Positions 59,365 to 61,864 of a stretch of DNA of 61,864 nucleotides are shown in pieces. Both the position numbers and the translations under genes were made by a program. Position 1 is the first letter of the stretch. Each line of letters opens with the position of its first letter. Origin of the DNA: JBPOJN01 sp052033505 (GTDB lineage Bacteria > UBA10199 > JACPAL01 > GCA-016699445); NCBI GenBank assembly GCA_052033505.1, contig JBPOJN010000010.1:1-61864 (forward strand), in the 5' to 3' direction. The notes beneath the pieces are model-generated. The model made no database searches. It saw nothing but the letters and a program-made list of their open reading frames with translations, and had not been told where the DNA came from.

Positions 59365-60641
59365 AAAAATTCGGAAGCGTTTTGGGAGTCCTATTCACGC
59401 TATGGGGTGGCTTTGCTTACGCCGAGGAATCTTCGGTTCCCCATCTCATGAACCTTCAATCCTTGATCTATGATGCGGACGGAAATCTCACGATGAACGA
59501 ATCCGTGGACCTTACGGTACGTATTCTGGATGATGAGAATAACGTTTTATACTCGGAAACTCATCCCGAAATTCCCGTAGTCAATGGAGCTGTAAATGTC
59601 AGTGTCGGAGACCAACAAGCTCTAGGGCTGGATATCTTAGATCCTTCGTCAGGACAAAAAGTGATCGACATCGCAGTAGACGGTGAAAATCCCTTCGAGG
59701 TCATGCCGCTGGTGGCCGTGCCTTATGCGCTTTGGGCGCAAAAAGCCTTAACCGTTCCCGATGAATCCATCACCAGTCAGCAAATCAAAAATGAAAGCAT
59801 CAAACTTGAAGACCTTGAAGGAGGGATTTCTTTTGCCGACTTGCAAGGGCAGGCAAGTGAGAATCAAATACCCGCCAGTGTCTCTACCGATACGGAATTG
59901 AACGCTCATATTGATTCGATGAGAGCGCATTCGGCCTCATCCATTGTCATTAACTCCAATTTTTCCAATTTCGTCGCTTCGAATGCATTGGAAGCCCTGC
60001 AAAAAATCGACACGAAGCTGGCTGAAGAGATCGTGAATCGTCAAACGGCTCAACAATCTATTTTTACAGGTTATCTTCGCTTGGATGGCACCAATGCGAT
60101 GTCGGGCGACCTAAATGTGGGAACTCGCAATATTACGAATGTTAATCAAGTGGATGGCGTGGATGTGAGCGATTTAAATACCGTGGTCCGCGGCGGCCAC
60201 TCCACAAGTCATGCGAATAGAATTAACGATCATGAAATCAGAATAGAAACTCTGGAAGGCGGAAATACAAATTTTCCAGAGATCACAGGACAGGTTTCTG
60301 AAGCACAGGTCCCTCAATTTATGAGGCCTGTCTCTTACGGAACCATTGAGGTAGGTAGTTGCACCTTCGGAGGCATGGGAGGAATGGCGGGTCATACCGT
60401 CAGGGGTTTTTTAAATGGATACAATGCCAGCGTGAGTCCGGGTGGCCCATTGGCCGGAAGTTTTTTGAGGGTTAATTTTAACAACGCCGTCTCCCTGCCT
60501 TATACGGTCGTATTCTCGTCCATAACCACGGAGGGAACTGGCGTGGGTGAAAGGGAAGCCAACGGATTTGATATTTTTTTAGGCGGTCTTGGATCTAATC
60601 TTTGCGGCAGGACTTTGGATTTTGTCGTATTCAAAAACTAA
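59361..60641 (+). CDS. Secreted tail-fibre-like protein of locus B
   Basis: The 426-residue protein has a signal peptide (about 1-21) and an N-terminal beta domain (about 25-130) ending PLVAVPYALWAQKA, a motif shared with other surface fibre proteins. Helical repeats (about 131-310, ESITSQQIKNESIKLEDLE, VNRQTAQQSIFTGYLRLDGTNAMSGDLNVG) and a C-terminal beta domain ending LDFVVFKN follow. This is the same order as the larger protein at 13983, whose C-terminus is FNVVVFQ. It is the last gene of the sigma-54 operon, and its stop is interlocked with that of the convergent peptidase (CTAA). Confidence 0.78.
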   Translation: MKKFGSVLGVLFTLWGGFAYAEESSVPHLMNLQSLIYDADGNLTMNESVDLTVRILDDENNVLYSETHPEIPVVNGAVNVSVGDQQALGLDILDPSSGQKVIDIAVDGENPFEVMPLVAVPYALWAQKALTVPDESITSQQIKNESIKLEDLEGGISFADLQGQASENQIPASVSTDTELNAHIDSMRAHSASSIVINSNFSNFVASNALEALQKIDTKLAEEIVNRQTAQQSIFTGYLRLDGTNAMSGDLNVGTRNITNVNQVDGVDVSDLNTVVRGGHSTSHANRINDHEIRIETLEGGNTNFPEITGQVSEAQVPQFMRPVSYGTIEVGSCTFGGMGGMAGHTVRGFLNGYNASVSPGGPLAGSFLRVNFNNAVSLPYTVVFSSITTEGTGVGEREANGFDIFLGGLGSNLCGRTLDFVVFKN

Positions 60642-61864
60642 CGCAGCAGAGAGCAACCTCCCGACGAGCCGGAGGACGGATCATCATTCGTCGCAGAAGA
60701 TTCATCAATACCAATTAGAGCCGCGTAATCAATCGTCGGACTCTCGGGACAAAGAGTGTCGATGGCTTGGGAAAAATCCGGCAGAGGAATATATTGGATG
60801 CGGTCTTCAGTAACCTCATTCCTATTTAAAATAATATCGATGTCCGCCCGTATTTCCCCCGCCGTCAGAGTAATGACGGAAGAATCCAAGTGAGACTCGG
60901 CTGGAATATCATTGTCATTCCAAAACTCCGAGTCTCCAAAAATATCCTCATCCGGAATCAATCCAGGAGCGAGAGTGCTTCCCAAACCGTCACTGGCGAC
61001 CTCTTCAACTTCGATTGTATAATTTCCAGGAGGTAAACCGGAAATAGTGTAAGTCGAATCTTGAAATTCTGGATCCAAAGTCTCGCAGATTGATTGGACC
61101 AGTTCACAACTCCTTCCGCTTAGAAAAGAATAAGCCTCACACAAAGGATCTTCGGTGCTTCTTGCGATCACATTCACGTGCATCATAGGAGCTTCATCCG
61201 ATTTGAAAATTTGTCCTGTGATTGTCCCTGTTGAATGAGCGGCATCCGGGTAGAGCGCTGAAATCCCTGCGATATCATCAGGATTTAAGGTGGCAGAGGA
61301 TTTAGCAGCATTTAAATTAGAACTGGAAGAAGTAGCGGCATACATCGTGGGAATATAAAGGCCGTATCCCTTAAGATCTTCGATGATAGCTTCTTGGTTA
61401 ATGGATGTATGGGCCAATCCGAGCAAATGACCCAGTTCATGAAGCATAAGACCCACTACCGTGTTAATTTTAGTAGTAGAGTCTCCGGCAAGGCCGCCCA
61501 AAACTAAAATCCCTTGAACGATATTGCCCGGATTCGAAGAGGAGCCTTCAAACACTTTAGCCCCTGCGTTCGCAGAACAACCTCCGATGCGGCATAATTC
61601 TCCATTCAAGATAGAATTATCTTCGTCGAAGATAATCACCGTATGTAGATTTTTCTGAACTTCCGTCGGGCAGGAGTCAAGATCGTCCGTATAGCAACGA
61701 TTTAAACTTACATAGTTTTGGTAATTGGTGCCATTTACGTCTTCCGGAAGATATCCTGCGAATTCGAATTGAGGGACGCCAGGAATCGCTTCCCAAACCT
61801 TCATAGCCTCTTTCAAGAGCGTATGAGCTTGATCGTTGGTCAAACGACCCATGGGACCGGGATC
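60638..61864 (-). CDS. Matrixin-type metallopeptidase with GGCSL C-terminus (5' end outside window)
   Basis: At least 404 residues are present. The frame is open to the window edge (codons for D-P-G-P before the first Met), so the signal peptide and start lie outside. The zinc motif HELGHLLGLAH (HExxHxxGxxH) and a following Met-turn-like PTMYA identify a matrixin/M10 peptidase. Cys pairs in SLNRCYTDDLDSCP and LCRIGGCSANAG suggest an extracellular protein. A C-terminal beta domain has GTITGQIFKSDEAP, a carboxypeptidase-regulatory-like repeat. The chain ends in an acidic, Ser-rich stretch and GGCSLLR, matching the end of the subtilase at 17005. Confidence 0.88.
   Translation of the reverse strand, partial: DPGPMGRLTNDQAHTLLKEAMKVWEAIPGVPQFEFAGYLPEDVNGTNYQNYVSLNRCYTDDLDSCPTEVQKNLHTVIIFDEDNSILNGELCRIGGCSANAGAKVFEGSSSNPGNIVQGILVLGGLAGDSTTKINTVVGLMLHELGHLLGLAHTSINQEAIIEDLKGYGLYIPTMYAATSSSSNLNAAKSSATLNPDDIAGISALYPDAAHSTGTITGQIFKSDEAPMMHVNVIARSTEDPLCEAYSFLSGRSCELVQSICETLDPEFQDSTYTISGLPPGNYTIEVEEVASDGLGSTLAPGLIPDEDIFGDSEFWNDNDIPAESHLDSSVITLTAGEIRADIDIILNRNEVTEDRIQYIPLPDFSQAIDTLCPESPTIDYAALIGIDESSATNDDPSSGSSGGCSLLR

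Overview
The window comes from a Gram-negative, diderm bacterium of moderately high GC. The signs are a Tol cluster, OmpA/Pal-domain proteins, many lipoproteins, SecA with a C-terminal zinc tail, and periplasmic DsbD. No ribosomal RNA or lineage marker is present. The style (FHA-domain sigma-54 activators, thrombospondin type 3 repeat lipoproteins, tail-fibre-like secreted proteins, convergent genes with interlocked stop codons) suggests a deltaproteobacterial or Bdellovibrionota-like, perhaps uncultured, lineage. That placement is inference only.

Layout. 1-6.5 kb: a 5'-truncated recN, then pmbA/tldE, a PP2C phosphatase, an M23 peptidase and secA. 6.5-13.4 kb, mostly minus strand: two secreted proteins (one with a duplicated domain), a diacylglycerol-kinase-like enzyme, a secreted protein, tadA, panE, a large unknown protein and ppnP. 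13.6-19.8 kb: surface locus A, with a lipoprotein, a large tail-fibre-like secreted protein, a convergent subtilase ending in GGCSLILQ, and an OmpA-domain barrel protein. 20-24.9 kb: a membrane protein, tRNA-Arg, a BrnT/BrnA pair, prfC and dsbD. 24.9-26.6 kb: an accessory patch with a DUF4145 protein and two tandem ORF6N-family genes; the two carry perfect but different palindromes at the same codons. 26.7-30.6 kb: a thioredoxin-fold protein, a sulfide/persulfide detoxification operon (rhodanese, persulfide dioxygenase, TauE-type exporter, ArsR repressor), efp and a small monooxygenase. 30.7-36.2 kb: a degenerate kinase, PhoB/PhoR-like pair, mgsA, a CcmI-like lipoprotein, an aldehyde dehydrogenase and a Rieske protein. 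36.2-40.3 kb, minus strand: tolQ-tolR-tolA-tolB-ppx/gppA. 41-46.3 kb, minus strand: a sulfur assimilation operon (cysK-like, thrC, NIL protein, cysM-like, JAMM peptidase, sulfur carrier, sat).

46.4-48.6 kb: a DUF1275 membrane protein, a second BrnT/BrnA pair and an isoprenylcysteine methyltransferase-like protein. At 48,678 a tRNA-Gly(CCC) gene stops exactly at the end of its anticodon loop. AT-richer accessory DNA follows with an exonuclease, an AbiE toxin-antitoxin pair with a visible operator, an XRE-type regulator and a TIR-like protein. 52.5-61.9 kb is surface locus B. A two-FHA sigma-54 activator is divergent from a sigma-54 promoter with two upstream palindromes. That promoter drives five overlapping genes: PEGA protein, lipoprotein, type 3 repeat/beta-helix lipoprotein, Pal-like lipoprotein and tail-fibre-like protein. 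A convergent matrixin metallopeptidase ending in GGCSLLR closes the window.

The most unusual signals are the covarying in-frame palindromes in the two ORF6N genes, the shared GGCSL C-terminus on two secreted peptidases of different clans, and the parallel composition of loci A and B. All functional statements come from reading motifs by eye; no database search was run.
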